Position numbers and translations under genes: made by a program
Assembly: GCF_019931275.1 (NCBI RefSeq)
Contig: NZ_JAIOTY010000006.1
Coordinates: forward strand, 1 to 64,000
DNA length: 64,000 nt
Reading direction: 5' to 3'
Source of the DNA: Nitratidesulfovibrio sp. SRB-5
GTDB lineage: Bacteria > Desulfobacterota > Desulfovibrionia > Desulfovibrionales > Desulfovibrionaceae
Part shown: positions 18,845-28,043 of the stretch, one piece after another
How positions within the stretch are numbered: position 1 is the first letter of the stretch
Layout of the letters: the number at the start of each line of letters is the position of its first letter
The notes under the pieces: generated by a model
Databases searched by the model: none
Seen by the model: only the letters and a program-made list of their open reading frames with translations
What the model was told of the DNA's origin: nothing

Positions 18845-21196
18845 ATGTCCAAAACGACTGGCCCGACCGGCCCGGCTGGCCCGACTGGCCCGACTGGCCC
18901 GACTGGCCTCAACGGCCCCGGCTGCCCCGATGGCACCCCCTCGCGCGGGGCGTCGTCCTGTTCCATGAGCAGGCGCAGCTTCCTCAAGGGGCTCATCGCA
19001 TCCGGCGCGCTGGCCACGCTGCCCTGCGGGCTGCTGCTGCCCCGCAACGCGTCCGCCGCGCCCTTCAACAAGGCCGATTTCCAGATCTTTCGCAACGCCT
19101 GCCCGCGCAACTGTTACGACACGTGCAGCATCGTCACCTACGTCAGGGACGGGGTGGTCAGGTTCGTGGAAGGCGCGCCGGAATCCACCTACACGGCGGG
19201 CGGCCTGTGCGTGAAAGGCTACAGCTACCCCCGCCGCGTCTACAGTCCCGACCGCATCAAGTACCCCATGGTCCAGGACGGGCGCGGCAGCGGCAACTGG
19301 CGGCGCGTCTCCTGGGACGAAGCCATGGAACGCATCGCCCGCAAGCTGCTGGAGATAAAGGAAAGGGACGGCAACCTGCTGGGCCTTGCCCTTACCAAGT
19401 ATTCCGGCAACTTCGGCATCACCAACTACGGGGTGGAGGGCATGATGTCCTCGCTGGGCTACACCACCCGCCTCGTGGGCACGCCCTGCTGGCCCGCCGG
19501 CATCGACGCCCAGAACTACGACCTGGGCGACATGTGGTGCAACGACCCGGAAGACATGGAAAAGTCGCGCTACGTCATCATCTGGGGCGCCAACCCGGCG
19601 TGGTGTTCCGTGCATTCCATGAAGTACGTCTACGCCGCCCGCGACCGGGGGGCCAAGATCGTGGTCATCGACCCGGTGCTGACCCAGACCTCCGCCAAGG
19701 GCGACGTGGCCTGGCAGCCGGAAACCGGCAGCGACGGCGCGCTGGCGCTGGGCATGGCCCGGCACGTGCTTGACCTGGGCCTGGTGGACCGCGACTTCGT
19801 GGCCAACAACGCCGTGGGCTTCGAGGAATTCGCCGCCTACCTGCGCCAAAACGTCACCGTGGAATGGGCGGCGGAAAAGTCCGGCATTCCCGCCGATGAA
19901 ATCCGCCGCGTGGCCGAGGAATTCGCCACCGCCAGGCCCGCCACCATCTGGATAGGCTACGGCATGCAGCGCCACGTCAACGGCGGGGCCGCCGTTCGCG
20001 CCATCGACGCGCTGGTGGCCATGACCGGCAACGTGGGCAAGGTGGGCGGCGGCGCGCGTTACGGCCACCTGCAAACCTGGGGCTTCAACTACCACGCCAT
20101 GATCCAGAAGGCCCCGGCGGGTTCCATCGGCTTCACGGGCAAGGCGGGCCCCAAGGGCGAATTCGACGTCACCGCGGGCGCAGCGGCAGCCGCCGCCTAC
20201 ACCGACCGCGCCCTGAACATCAACAAGACCGCCCAGGAACTGCTGGACGCCCAGAACCCGCCGGTGCGCGTGCTGTGGTCGTCGTGCAAGAACCCCTTCG
20301 CGCAGGACTTCGACCGCAACAAGCTGGAAAAGGCCTTCAACAAGCTGGAAATGGTGGTCAGCGTCGAACAGTTCTTCACCGAAACGGTGCGCCATTCCGA
20401 CATCGTGCTGCCGGTAACCACCCTGTTCGAGGAATGGACCGTCAACGCATCCTACTGGCACTACTGGGTATCGCTGAACGAGCAAGCCATCGCCCCGATG
20501 CACGAGGCCAAGTCGAACATCGAAATCGCGGCGCTGCTTTCAAAGCACATGAACCGCCTGTCGCCCGGCTCCTGCACCTACCCGCAGGACATCGACACCA
20601 AGGAGTGGATGGAGAAGGAGTTCAACAAGGGCGTGTACGACCTTCTGGGCATCACCCACTGGCAAGACCTGCGCAAGGGCCCGGCCAAGGCGAAGATGCC
20701 GTCGTCCGCCTCGTGGAGCGACCGCAAGTTCAAGACGCCCTCGGGCAAGTACGAGTTCCGGTCCGACCTGTGCGCCAGCCACGGCCACAAGGCCCTGCCG
20801 GAGTACAAGGAAGGCCGCAAGCCCTACGCCCCCTACCGTCTGCTGACCCCGCACAGCAAGTTCGCCATCCATTCGCAGTTCGCCAATCTGGACTGGATGG
20901 AGGAATTCCAGACGGAACCCTTCGTCTACCTGAACCCCGCGCTGGCCAGGGCCAAGGGCATCGCCGACCTGGACACGGTGCGGGTGTTCAACCCCATCGG
21001 CGAGGTGAAGCTGCGCGCCAAGATCACCAACACGGTGCCCGGCGACTGCCTGCTGATGTACGAGGCGTGGTTCCGCAAGCTGAACTTCAACGTGCAGAAC
21101 CTTGTGGACGACGAATCGGCGGACATGGGGGCCTACAAGACCGGCGCGCCCGGCGTGGCCATTCACGACCAGTTCGCCGACGTGGCGAGAGCATAG
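18845..21196 (+). CDS. DMSO-reductase-family molybdopterin oxidoreductase, catalytic subunit (DmsA type)
   Basis: 783-residue Tat-exported molybdenum bis-MGD enzyme subunit. A Tat motif SRRSFLK lies at residues 42-48 with an Ala-Ser-Ala cleavage region near 70. The [4Fe-4S] motif is C86-x3-C90-x3-C94-x27-C122. The following GTPCWPAG segment may supply the molybdenum ligand (Cys or another residue; uncertain). Uniquely, residues 5-28 before the Tat signal are a Gly-Pro-Thr collagen-like run coded by a 9-bp repeat. The start at 18845 has a strong GGAGG; an internal ATG at 18965 would give a standard Tat start but has a weak site. The substrate may be DMSO, another S/N-oxide, or a sulfur compound. 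Confidence 0.9.
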   Translation: MSKTTGPTGPAGPTGPTGPTGLNGPGCPDGTPSRGASSCSMSRRSFLKGLIASGALATLPCGLLLPRNASAAPFNKADFQIFRNACPRNCYDTCSIVTYVRDGVVRFVEGAPESTYTAGGLCVKGYSYPRRVYSPDRIKYPMVQDGRGSGNWRRVSWDEAMERIARKLLEIKERDGNLLGLALTKYSGNFGITNYGVEGMMSSLGYTTRLVGTPCWPAGIDAQNYDLGDMWCNDPEDMEKSRYVIIWGANPAWCSVHSMKYVYAARDRGAKIVVIDPVLTQTSAKGDVAWQPETGSDGALALGMARHVLDLGLVDRDFVANNAVGFEEFAAYLRQNVTVEWAAEKSGIPADEIRRVAEEFATARPATIWIGYGMQRHVNGGAAVRAIDALVAMTGNVGKVGGGARYGHLQTWGFNYHAMIQKAPAGSIGFTGKAGPKGEFDVTAGAAAAAAYTDRALNINKTAQELLDAQNPPVRVLWSSCKNPFAQDFDRNKLEKAFNKLEMVVSVEQFFTETVRHSDIVLPVTTLFEEWTVNASYWHYWVSLNEQAIAPMHEAKSNIEIAALLSKHMNRLSPGSCTYPQDIDTKEWMEKEFNKGVYDLLGITHWQDLRKGPAKAKMPSSASWSDRKFKTPSGKYEFRSDLCASHGHKALPEYKEGRKPYAPYRLLTPHSKFAIHSQFANLDWMEEFQTEPFVYLNPALARAKGIADLDTVRVFNPIGEVKLRAKITNTVPGDCLLMYEAWFRKLNFNVQNLVDDESADMGAYKTGAPGVAIHDQFADVARA
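18857..18910. repeat. Six 9-bp in-frame repeats coding a collagen-like segment
   Basis: Six consecutive 9-base units of the type ACTGGCCCG run from 18857 to 18910. Units 1, 4 and 5 are identical and the others differ by one or two bases. Each unit adds one Thr/Ala-Gly-Pro triplet. Copy-number change would alter the length of the DmsA N-terminus without a frameshift. Confidence 0.9.
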
Positions 21197-21206
21197 GAGG
21201 CCGCCC

Positions 21207-21794
21207 ATGACCACACAAAAGACTTCCCTTCCCCGGCAGCGCGCGTTTCTGGTGGACGTGGAGCGCTGCATCGGCTGCTTCACCTGCGCCATGGCCTGCA
21301 AGAACTACTACCACCAGGAAACCGGCGTGGTCTGGCGGCAGCTGTACCCGCTGGACGAGGCCATCTACCCCCACCGGGAGCGGGCCTTCTTCTCGCTGGC
21401 CTGCAACCACTGCGAAAACCCCGCCTGCCTCAACGCCTGCCCGGTGAAGGCGTACGAAAAGCGCGAGGACGGCGTGGTGGTGCACCATCAGGACCGCTGC
21501 ATCGGCTGCGGCAACTGCATCCGTTCCTGTCCCTACGGCGCGCCGCGCTACAATCCCGTGCTGAAGAAGGCGGAGAAGTGCAGCCTGTGCCACGAGAGGC
21601 TGGACGCCGGTAAACAGCCCGCCTGCGTGCAGAGTTGCCCGGTGCGGGCGCTGCGTCTGGTGGACATCGCCGCCCTGTCCACGACCGACGCCGCCAACGC
21701 CGTGCAGTACCCCGCAGGGTACCCGGAAATGCCGCAGGTCAATCCGTCCACCCGCTTCATCATGCCCAGAACGCCCCGCGTGGTGAGGAGGTAG
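21207..21794 (+). CDS. Four-cluster ferredoxin electron-transfer subunit (DmsB type)
   Basis: 195-residue iron-sulfur subunit with four cysteine groups: CIGCFTCAMACK, CNHCENPACLNACP, CIGCGNCIRSCPYG and CSLCHERLDAGKQPACVQSCP. This is the classical DmsB/PsrB arrangement that wires the catalytic subunit to the membrane anchor. It lacks its own signal and is presumably exported with DmsA by Tat. It begins 10 bases after dmsA with GGAGG overlapping the gap. Confidence 0.93.
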   Translation: MTTQKTSLPRQRAFLVDVERCIGCFTCAMACKNYYHQETGVVWRQLYPLDEAIYPHRERAFFSLACNHCENPACLNACPVKAYEKREDGVVVHHQDRCIGCGNCIRSCPYGAPRYNPVLKKAEKCSLCHERLDAGKQPACVQSCPVRALRLVDIAALSTTDAANAVQYPAGYPEMPQVNPSTRFIMPRTPRVVRR

Positions 21795-21796
21795 CC

Positions 21797-22630
21797 ATGC
21801 AGAACATCGAACTTCCCCTGGTGCTGTTCACCGTGCTGTCTCAGGCCGCCGTGGGCATGGCCCTGCTGCTGGCCGTTCGTTCGTGCGGCTGCGCTGGCGG
21901 AGCCTGCGCGACCACGCCGACCATAGCGGGCACGGGCGAAAACGCCCCCGGAAGCCGCACGGAATGGCTGACCGCCACCATCGTCATGGGCGTGGCCCTG
22001 CTGGCCTCGCTGTTCCACCTCGGCCATCCGGAAGGGGCGGTGCGCACCATGGCCCATCTGGAAAAGGCCTGGCTGAGCCGCGAGATACTGGCCTTTGGCG
22101 CGTTCGCCGCGCTGCTGGCCGTGGCCGCCCTTACCGGCAAGGCGGGCGCGGGCCTGCGCGCCGCCGCCGCGCTGGTGGGCCTTGTCGCCCTGTACACCTC
22201 GGGCATGACCTATGCCCCGCCCGCCATGCCCGCCGTGCACAACGCCGCGCCGCTGGGGTTCTTCCTGCTGTCGGCGCTGCTGCTGGGGGCCTCGTTCGGC
22301 AGCTGGTTCGCGGGCGAGGGCAGCCAGCCCATGCTGCGCGCCGTGCTGCTGGGCAGCCTTGCGGCGGCGCTGGCCGTGTACGTCATCGTGCCCTGCGTGT
22401 GGGCGTCGGGCGGCACGGTGATGCAGATGACCGCCCGCGCGTGGCTGGCGTCGCCCCTGTACTGGGCGCGGCTGGTGCTGGGCATCATCGTGCCGTTGGT
22501 GGTGATGATCCGCAGCCCGCGCATCCCCCGCTGGATGGGGCCGCTGGTGCTGCTGGGCGAACTGGCGGGCCGGGCGGTGTTCTTCGGGGCCACCGTGCAT
22601 GCGGCCATGAATCTGGGCGCGCCCTACTAG
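21797..22630 (+). CDS. Membrane anchor subunit DmsC type
   Basis: 277-residue integral membrane protein with about eight hydrophobic helices, the DmsC family pattern, which anchors DmsAB and oxidises menaquinol. It starts two bases after dmsB with AGGAGG inside the end of that gene. The loop after the first helix is unusually Cys/Ala/Gly-rich (SCGCAGGACA), which could bind metal or be incidental. The first loop GHPEGAVRTMAHLEKAWLSREI matches family members. A strong hairpin follows the stop. Confidence 0.88.
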   Translation: MQNIELPLVLFTVLSQAAVGMALLLAVRSCGCAGGACATTPTIAGTGENAPGSRTEWLTATIVMGVALLASLFHLGHPEGAVRTMAHLEKAWLSREILAFGAFAALLAVAALTGKAGAGLRAAAALVGLVALYTSGMTYAPPAMPAVHNAAPLGFFLLSALLLGASFGSWFAGEGSQPMLRAVLLGSLAAALAVYVIVPCVWASGGTVMQMTARAWLASPLYWARLVLGIIVPLVVMIRSPRIPRWMGPLVLLGELAGRAVFFGATVHAAMNLGAPY

Positions 22631-22670
22631 GCCTGCTTCGGATTCTCCACTGCCTTCGCCCGAATGAAAA

Positions 22671-22700
22671 CGGGGCGGCGTTCTTCCGAACGCCGCCCCG
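22671..22700. terminator. Bidirectional terminator hairpin after dmsC
   Basis: A perfect 13-bp stem (22671-22683 with 22688-22700) and TTCC loop lies between the converging dmsC and TPR-protein genes. On the minus strand an AAAA before the stem in plus sense gives a TTTT tail, favouring termination of the minus-strand gene. Confidence 0.8.
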
Positions 22701-22732
22701 TGGTATTCTCGCAGGCCGCAACGCCCTTGCAG

Positions 22733-23638
22733 CTAATAGCTTTCGACGGAATCCGCCAACGCCTCCGGCACATCGCACGGATCGTTCAGCAGCAGTTCCT
22801 GCGGCATGTCCATGGGGTGCCCCACCTCGCGCCCCTTGCGCAAGGCGATGATCGCGCGCAACTGCTGTCCTTCTTCCAGCCGGGGGTTCAGGGCCAGGGC
22901 GCGGCACAGAAAGCCGTTGGCCTTCTCGTAGTCGCCGGATTCGAACAGGGTGCGGGCGATGTTGTACAGCAGGTGGTCATCCTTGGGCGCCAGTTGCGCG
23001 GCGCGGGCGTAGAAGCGCAGCGCCTCGCCGAACATCTGGTTCTTGCGCAGCTTGATGCCGAAATTGTTGAACATGTGCTTGTGGCGCGGGTCAAAGGCGC
23101 CGGGCAGGGCAATGAGCCGCTGGAACACCTCGCGCGCCTTGTCCAGGTCTTCGCGGGCAAGGTAGGTGAGGCCCAGCCCGAAGGTGGCGCGCACGTTCTG
23201 CTCGTCGATGGCCAGGGCGTTCTGGAACTCGAATTCGGCGCTCCAGGTCTCGCCGCGCTCGCGGTGGCGTTCGCCGCGCGCGATGTGCCCGGCCAGCTCG
23301 CGCATGGCCGGATAGACCTTCTCGTGGTAGACGCCGGGTTCGGGAATGTAGTCGAGGAGCAGATCCTCGTAGGTGAGGATGGTAGTCTCGCCGGTGGGCA
23401 CGTGATTGTCGTTCAGCGCCTGGGCGTCGTAGCGGCCGTCCTCGCGCTGGTTCACGTAGATCATCACGTTCTGCTGCACGGTACGCCGCGTTCCGCCGAA
23501 ACCGATTTTCATATCGGCCGTCGTGGAAAAGACCCCGCGTCTGGGTTTTTCACCCAGCACGGGGAAATCTTTCACCATTTCCGTATCGACGTTCACGGCG
23601 AACCCCCGGTTGGCTGCGGCGTGATGATAGCCTTGCAT
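22733..23638 (-). CDS. Tetratricopeptide-repeat protein
   Basis: 301-residue protein. An N-terminal beta-rich part (about 1-110, containing MKIGFGGTRRTVQQNVMIYVNQREDGRY) is followed by three to four TPR units, for example FQNALAIDEQNVRATFGLGLTYL and NNFGIKLRKNQMFGEALRFYARAAQLAPKD. TPRs mediate protein contacts, so this may be a scaffold. The start is taken at 23638 behind a GGGGGCG; a downstream Met near 23578 is possible. It converges on dmsC and diverges from the GH57 gene; its partner is unknown. Confidence 0.75.
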   Translation of the reverse strand: MQGYHHAAANRGFAVNVDTEMVKDFPVLGEKPRRGVFSTTADMKIGFGGTRRTVQQNVMIYVNQREDGRYDAQALNDNHVPTGETTILTYEDLLLDYIPEPGVYHEKVYPAMRELAGHIARGERHRERGETWSAEFEFQNALAIDEQNVRATFGLGLTYLAREDLDKAREVFQRLIALPGAFDPRHKHMFNNFGIKLRKNQMFGEALRFYARAAQLAPKDDHLLYNIARTLFESGDYEKANGFLCRALALNPRLEEGQQLRAIIALRKGREVGHPMDMPQELLLNDPCDVPEALADSVESY

Positions 23639-23736
23639 TGCGCCCCCGTAAACCCTGCTTGTGCCCCCATGGTCGGGTGGAGCACCTTTCCCCGTTGCGC
23701 AGGGCGGTGTATCCTGCCGGAAACCAGGAGGTTCCC

Positions 23737-26193
23737 ATGCCCCGCAACCTGTGCATCCACGGCCATTTCTATCAGCCCCCCCGCGAAGATCCGTGGCTGG
23801 ATGATATTTTGCCCGAAGGCAGCGCAGCCCCCGCCACCGACTGGAACACCCGCATCCTGCGCGAAAGTTACGCCCCGCTGGGATGGGCGCGCCGCCTGGA
23901 CCGCGAGGGACGCATCGGCGACATCCTGAACTGTTACGAATGGACCAGCTTCAACGCCGGCCCCACCCTGCTGCGCTGGATGGACCGCCACGCGCCGGAC
24001 ACCCTGCGCCGCATGGTGGAGGGCGACCGCACAAGCGCGGCCCGCTGGGGGCACGGCAACGCCATGGCCCAGGTCTACCACCACGTCATCATGCCCCTGG
24101 CCACCCCGCTTGACCGCGAGGTGGAAACCGCGTGGGCCGTGGCCGACTTTGCCGCGCGCTTCGGCCGTGCGCCCGAAGGCATGTGGCTGCCCGAGGCCGC
24201 CGTGGATACCCCCACGCTGGAAACGCTGGCCGCGGCGGGCATCGCCTTCACCGTGCTGGCCCCGCGCCAGGCCCGTGCCGTGGCCGCGCTGGACGGCATC
24301 GACCAGGCCCATGCCGCATGGCAACCGGTGCACGAAGGCTCGCTGGACATCGGCCAGCCCTACCGGGCGGAACTGCCCTCCGGCCGGAGCATCGACATCT
24401 TCTTCTACAACGGCCCCATCTCGCGGGCCGTGGCGTTCGAGCAACTTTTGCGCGACGGCGAAATCTTCTGGCGCAGGCTGGCCGACGCGGCCCGTGCCCT
24501 GCCCGTGCCCCCAGGCGAGGAATGCGGCACCGATGGCGCGGGCGGCACCAACGGCGCGAACCGGAACTGCCTGCTGGCCGTGTGCACCGACGGTGAAACC
24601 TACGGCCACCACTTCACCTTCGGCGAAATGGCCCTGGCCCACGTGCTGGCCCAGGGCTACGCCGGGCGCGACGGTGTGGCGCTGACCAATTTCGCGGCCT
24701 TCCTGCATCGCAACCCGCCACGCATGCGGGTGCTGCTGCACGAACCCTCGTCGTGGAGCTGCGCGCACGGCGTGGAACGCTGGCGGTCCGACTGCGGCTG
24801 CACCGACGGCGGACATCCCGGCTGGAACCAGCGCTGGCGCGGCCCCCTGCGTCAGGGGCTGGATGCGCTCAAGCAGGGGCTGGACGCCCACTTCGCCGCC
24901 GCCGGGGCCGGGCTGTTCCGCAATCCCAAGGCCGCCCTGCTGGCCTACGGCCAGGTGCTGGCCCGCAGCGGCGATGCATCCGCGCGCGAGGCCTTTGCCG
25001 CCGCGCATCTGGCCCCCGGCATCGCCGGGCGGCAGGCCGACGCGGCGTGGAAGCTGCTGGCCATGCAGGAGGCGGGACTGGCGTCGTTCGCCAGTTGCGC
25101 CTGGTTCTTCGACGAAATTTCGCGCATCGAGCCGGTGAACGCCATGACCTGCGCCCTGCGCGCGCTGGACCTGTGCACCGCCACCGGCGGGCCGGACCTG
25201 TTGCCCCGCTTTGCGGAGCACCTGGCCCATGCCGTTTCCAACAAGCCGGAGGAAGGCTCCGGGGCGGACATCCTGTCCCGCACCGTGCTGCCCCGGCGCG
25301 GCACGGACGCCAGCCTGGTGCTTCAGGCCCTGTGGCGGCTGCGCGCGGAACACGGTCTGCCCGAGCCGGGAGCCACGGCAACCCACGCCTGGCCGGGCGC
25401 GGAGGTGGACGTGACCCTTGATGCCCTTGATGCCCTTGATGCCCATGATGCACATGATGCGCCCGAAAAGTCTGGCGGGATTGGCGGGATTGGCCCCGAC
25501 AGCATTACCGGCACCGCCGCCCTGCGCCTGCCGCTGGAAACGGAAGGCCGCGCCGTGCGCTTCACCTGGCAACCGCCGGGACCGTCCACGTCCGCCCGCG
25601 CCTCGCGCATCACCGTGCGCCCTGCGGCGGAACCCCATGCGCCCGAAACATCCCTGTCCGTGGCCGATCTGCCCCTGAACGCCCGACAGGCCCTGCTGCT
25701 GGCCCTGCTGCACGGCGAGGAACGCAACCAGTCCCCCCGGCGCGCCGCGCTGGCGCGTCAGGCGCTGGCCCTCGTGGACCCGTGGGAAGAGGCCCAGCAC
25801 GACATGCCCGCCAGCCACCTGTGGGCCGACATGGCCCCGCATCTGGGACTGGCGCTGGTGACGGAGCCACCGGCGGCCAGCCTGTCCGGCGACGAATCCG
25901 GCAGTGATGCCGCATGGCGGCAGGGGCTGGAGCTGCTGCGCTCGCTGCAACCGTCACCCCGGCAACGGCACGGGCTGCACCAACTGATACGGGACCACCT
26001 GCTGGAACTGCTGGCCGCGCCCGCGCCGGACTGGGACGGACTGTGCGGGGCCGTGCAGCGCACCCGCGAGGTGGCGCCCGACTTCGATTGGTGGGCCGTA
26101 CAGAACCTGATGTGGGAACGGCTGCAAACCAACGGGGCTGCTGCCGGAACGCAGGCCCGGAACTGCGCTGCCCTGCTGGGCTTCAGGGTGTAG
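23737..26193 (+). CDS. Glycoside hydrolase family 57 protein with DUF3536 region
   Basis: 818-residue cytoplasmic protein of the GH57-DUF3536 type, related to amylopullulanase-like and branching enzymes acting on alpha-glucans. The N-terminal LCIHGHFYQPPREDPW motif, GMWLPEAAVDTPTL (with the candidate nucleophile Glu) and the TDGETYGHHFTFGEMAL segment (candidate acid/base Asp) match GH57 hallmarks. The C-terminal half is the DUF3536-like region. A five-unit in-frame 9-bp repeat adds LDA/HDA triplets near residue 560-575. A strong CCAGGAGG site decides the start at 23737. Confidence 0.82.
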   Translation: MPRNLCIHGHFYQPPREDPWLDDILPEGSAAPATDWNTRILRESYAPLGWARRLDREGRIGDILNCYEWTSFNAGPTLLRWMDRHAPDTLRRMVEGDRTSAARWGHGNAMAQVYHHVIMPLATPLDREVETAWAVADFAARFGRAPEGMWLPEAAVDTPTLETLAAAGIAFTVLAPRQARAVAALDGIDQAHAAWQPVHEGSLDIGQPYRAELPSGRSIDIFFYNGPISRAVAFEQLLRDGEIFWRRLADAARALPVPPGEECGTDGAGGTNGANRNCLLAVCTDGETYGHHFTFGEMALAHVLAQGYAGRDGVALTNFAAFLHRNPPRMRVLLHEPSSWSCAHGVERWRSDCGCTDGGHPGWNQRWRGPLRQGLDALKQGLDAHFAAAGAGLFRNPKAALLAYGQVLARSGDASAREAFAAAHLAPGIAGRQADAAWKLLAMQEAGLASFASCAWFFDEISRIEPVNAMTCALRALDLCTATGGPDLLPRFAEHLAHAVSNKPEEGSGADILSRTVLPRRGTDASLVLQALWRLRAEHGLPEPGATATHAWPGAEVDVTLDALDALDAHDAHDAPEKSGGIGGIGPDSITGTAALRLPLETEGRAVRFTWQPPGPSTSARASRITVRPAAEPHAPETSLSVADLPLNARQALLLALLHGEERNQSPRRAALARQALALVDPWEEAQHDMPASHLWADMAPHLGLALVTEPPAASLSGDESGSDAAWRQGLELLRSLQPSPRQRHGLHQLIRDHLLELLAAPAPDWDGLCGAVQRTREVAPDFDWWAVQNLMWERLQTNGAAAGTQARNCAALLGFRV
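25417..25461. repeat. 9-bp in-frame tandem repeat in the GH57 gene
   Basis: Five consecutive 9-base units (three CTTGATGCC, then two CATGATGCR) encode LDA-LDA-LDA-HDA-HDA. This is the second gene in the window with a codon-preserving 9-bp array. Confidence 0.85.
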
Positions 26194-26381
26194 GACCGCA
26201 GCAACCGGATGCGAAAACGGCCTCGGGCGCGGGAAAACGCCACAAGGCCGTTCTGGTCTAAAATGATAACGAATGTCAATCGCGAACAACTTCGACCACG
26301 CCCGGAAAACGCCGCCAGAACGCCTGCAAGCCAAGGCGGCAAGAGGGCCGGGCACCAAAAGACGAACAGTGGAGAGCGGGC

Positions 26382-26849
26382 CTATACGGCGGTCTGGATC
26401 ATGGGCGTGCCGTGCACGAGGGAAGCGGAGCGAGCATAGGCGCGAGCGCCTGCGGCGGGGGTGCGGGTGGGGGGCGTCTCTCCGGTCAGCGCCCCCGAGG
26501 CGGAGGAGGCGGCAGCTGCATCCGGGTTGGTTCCGAGCGGCGTCGTGGCCCCGGAGTCCCCGTCCGGCGCACCTTGCGCGGGGGCCAGTTCCGCCAGCAG
26601 TTGCTGCGTTTGCAGGCTGTCAGCGAAGTTGAACGCCCGCATGCGTTGCAGCGATTCGGCGGCCTGTACGGCTGCGTCCTGCGCCGTGGGCGCGGTTTCG
26701 GTCTCGTAGCTGACCGTCAGCGGGCCGAGGGAAAAGGCTGTCTTCGTACGCTTGGCGGAAAGCAGCCCCAGCGCATCGCCCGCATCGCGGGTGAGTGCGC
26801 GGCTGTACGCGGCAAGGCCGCGTGACGAGGTTGCGTCACCGATGTCCAT
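26382..26849 (-). CDS. Hypothetical protein, 155 residues
   Basis: A small, Ala/Thr-rich protein without signal or membrane segments. The first ~60 residues (LSAKRTKTAFSLGPLTVSYETE) look structured; the C-terminal third is disordered (Ala/Ser/Pro/Thr). The start is preceded by GGGAA. No family is recognised and no neighbour suggests a role. It lies between converging and diverging genes, so it is transcribed alone. Confidence 0.5.
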   Translation of the reverse strand: MDIGDATSSRGLAAYSRALTRDAGDALGLLSAKRTKTAFSLGPLTVSYETETAPTAQDAAVQAAESLQRMRAFNFADSLQTQQLLAELAPAQGAPDGDSGATTPLGTNPDAAAASSASGALTGETPPTRTPAAGARAYARSASLVHGTPMIQTAV

Positions 26850-27190
26850 GGTAGATTCCCGACTGCCTTATTCCTGACGCCTGCCCCCGGCACGTCGCAA
26901 GGCCCCGGTGCGAACCGGTGCATGCCGATACGTTTGCGGGTGGTCCGCCAACCCTATGTGGCCCCAAGAGCGATACACTAATTTACATGCGTCCCGGCGC
27001 CCGCGCAACCCGCATTTTTCTTGCATTGAGCGGGCGCAGAACTTACGAAGGTCCTTGACCGTTCAACCGGTTGCGGCCGTTTTTTCCGGACGCCCCGGCA
27101 ACCGTCTCCGCCACGGCGCACCCCGTGCCTGCACGGCACCTGCGACAACGCCTGGCAGCCAGCCAATCCCGCAAGGAAGGAAGCACGCGC
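26850..27190. other. Promoter region between the 155-residue gene and nfnA
   Basis: No gene. It includes a locally AT-rich stretch near 26960-27080. A TTGACC at 27055-27060 precedes a CG-rich palindrome containing AACCGGTT and a T run (27079-27084), but no good -10 is placed 17 bases after it. The nfn promoter is therefore not resolved. Confidence 0.4.
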
Positions 27191-28039
27191 ATGCCCTGCA
27201 AGATACTGGAAAAAGAGCGCCTGATCCCCGGCCAGACCAGCAAGCTGGTCATCGACGCGCCGCACATCGCCAAAAAGGCGCTGCCGGGCAACTTCGTCAT
27301 CCTGCGCGTCTGCGAAAAGGGCGAACGCATCCCGCTCACCATCGCCGACGCCGATCCCGAACGCGGCACCATCACCATCGTCTATCTGGTCATGGGCAAA
27401 TCCACCGCCCTGCTGGAAACCCTGGACGCGGGCGATTCCATCCTTGATCTGTGCGGCCCGCTGGGCAAGGCCACCCACATAGAAAAGGCGGGCACGGTCA
27501 TCTGCGTGGGCGGCGGCACGGGCATCGCGGCCATGCACCACATCGCCAAGGGGCATCACAAGGCGGGCAACCATGTCGTGGCCGTCATCGGCGCCCGCAG
27601 CAAGGATCTGCTGCTGTTCTACGACGAACTTTCGTCCTTCTGCCCCGAAGTGCTGGTGTCCACCGACGACGGCAGCTTCGGCCACAAGGGCCTGGTCACC
27701 GACCTGCTGCGCCAGCGGCTGGAAACGGACAAGACCGTGTCCGAGGTGGTGGCCGTGGGCCCCGTGCCCATGATGGCGGCGGTGGCCAAAACCACCGAAC
27801 CCTTCGGCGTGAAGACCACGGTCAGCCTGAACTCCATCATGGTGGACGGCATCGGCATGTGCGGTGCGTGCCGCGTGAGCGTGGGCGGCGAAACCCGCTT
27901 CGCCTGCGTGGACGGCCCCGAATTCGACGGCCACAAGGTGGACTTCAACGAACTGCGCCAGCGCCTTGCCGCCTTCAAGCCGCAGGAAAAGGCATCGTAC
28001 GACCATCACTGCAAGTGTACCTGCGCGGGGGAGAAGTAA
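27191..28039 (+). CDS. nfnA: NfnA, NADH-dependent reduced ferredoxin:NADP+ oxidoreductase small subunit
   Basis: 282-residue FAD and [2Fe-2S] protein, the small subunit of the flavin-based electron-bifurcating transhydrogenase that couples NADPH with NAD+ and ferredoxin. The N-terminal flavin-binding part is followed by the NAD-binding GGGTGIAAMHHIAKGHH region. The cluster cysteines lie in GIGMCGACRVSVGGETRFACVDG. It starts at 27191 after AAGGAAGGA and is followed 4 bases later by nfnB. It resembles dihydroorotate dehydrogenase PyrK and sulfide dehydrogenase beta subunits, but the partner gene decides for Nfn. Confidence 0.9.
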   Translation: MPCKILEKERLIPGQTSKLVIDAPHIAKKALPGNFVILRVCEKGERIPLTIADADPERGTITIVYLVMGKSTALLETLDAGDSILDLCGPLGKATHIEKAGTVICVGGGTGIAAMHHIAKGHHKAGNHVVAVIGARSKDLLLFYDELSSFCPEVLVSTDDGSFGHKGLVTDLLRQRLETDKTVSEVVAVGPVPMMAAVAKTTEPFGVKTTVSLNSIMVDGIGMCGACRVSVGGETRFACVDGPEFDGHKVDFNELRQRLAAFKPQEKASYDHHCKCTCAGEK

Positions 28040-28043
28040 GACA

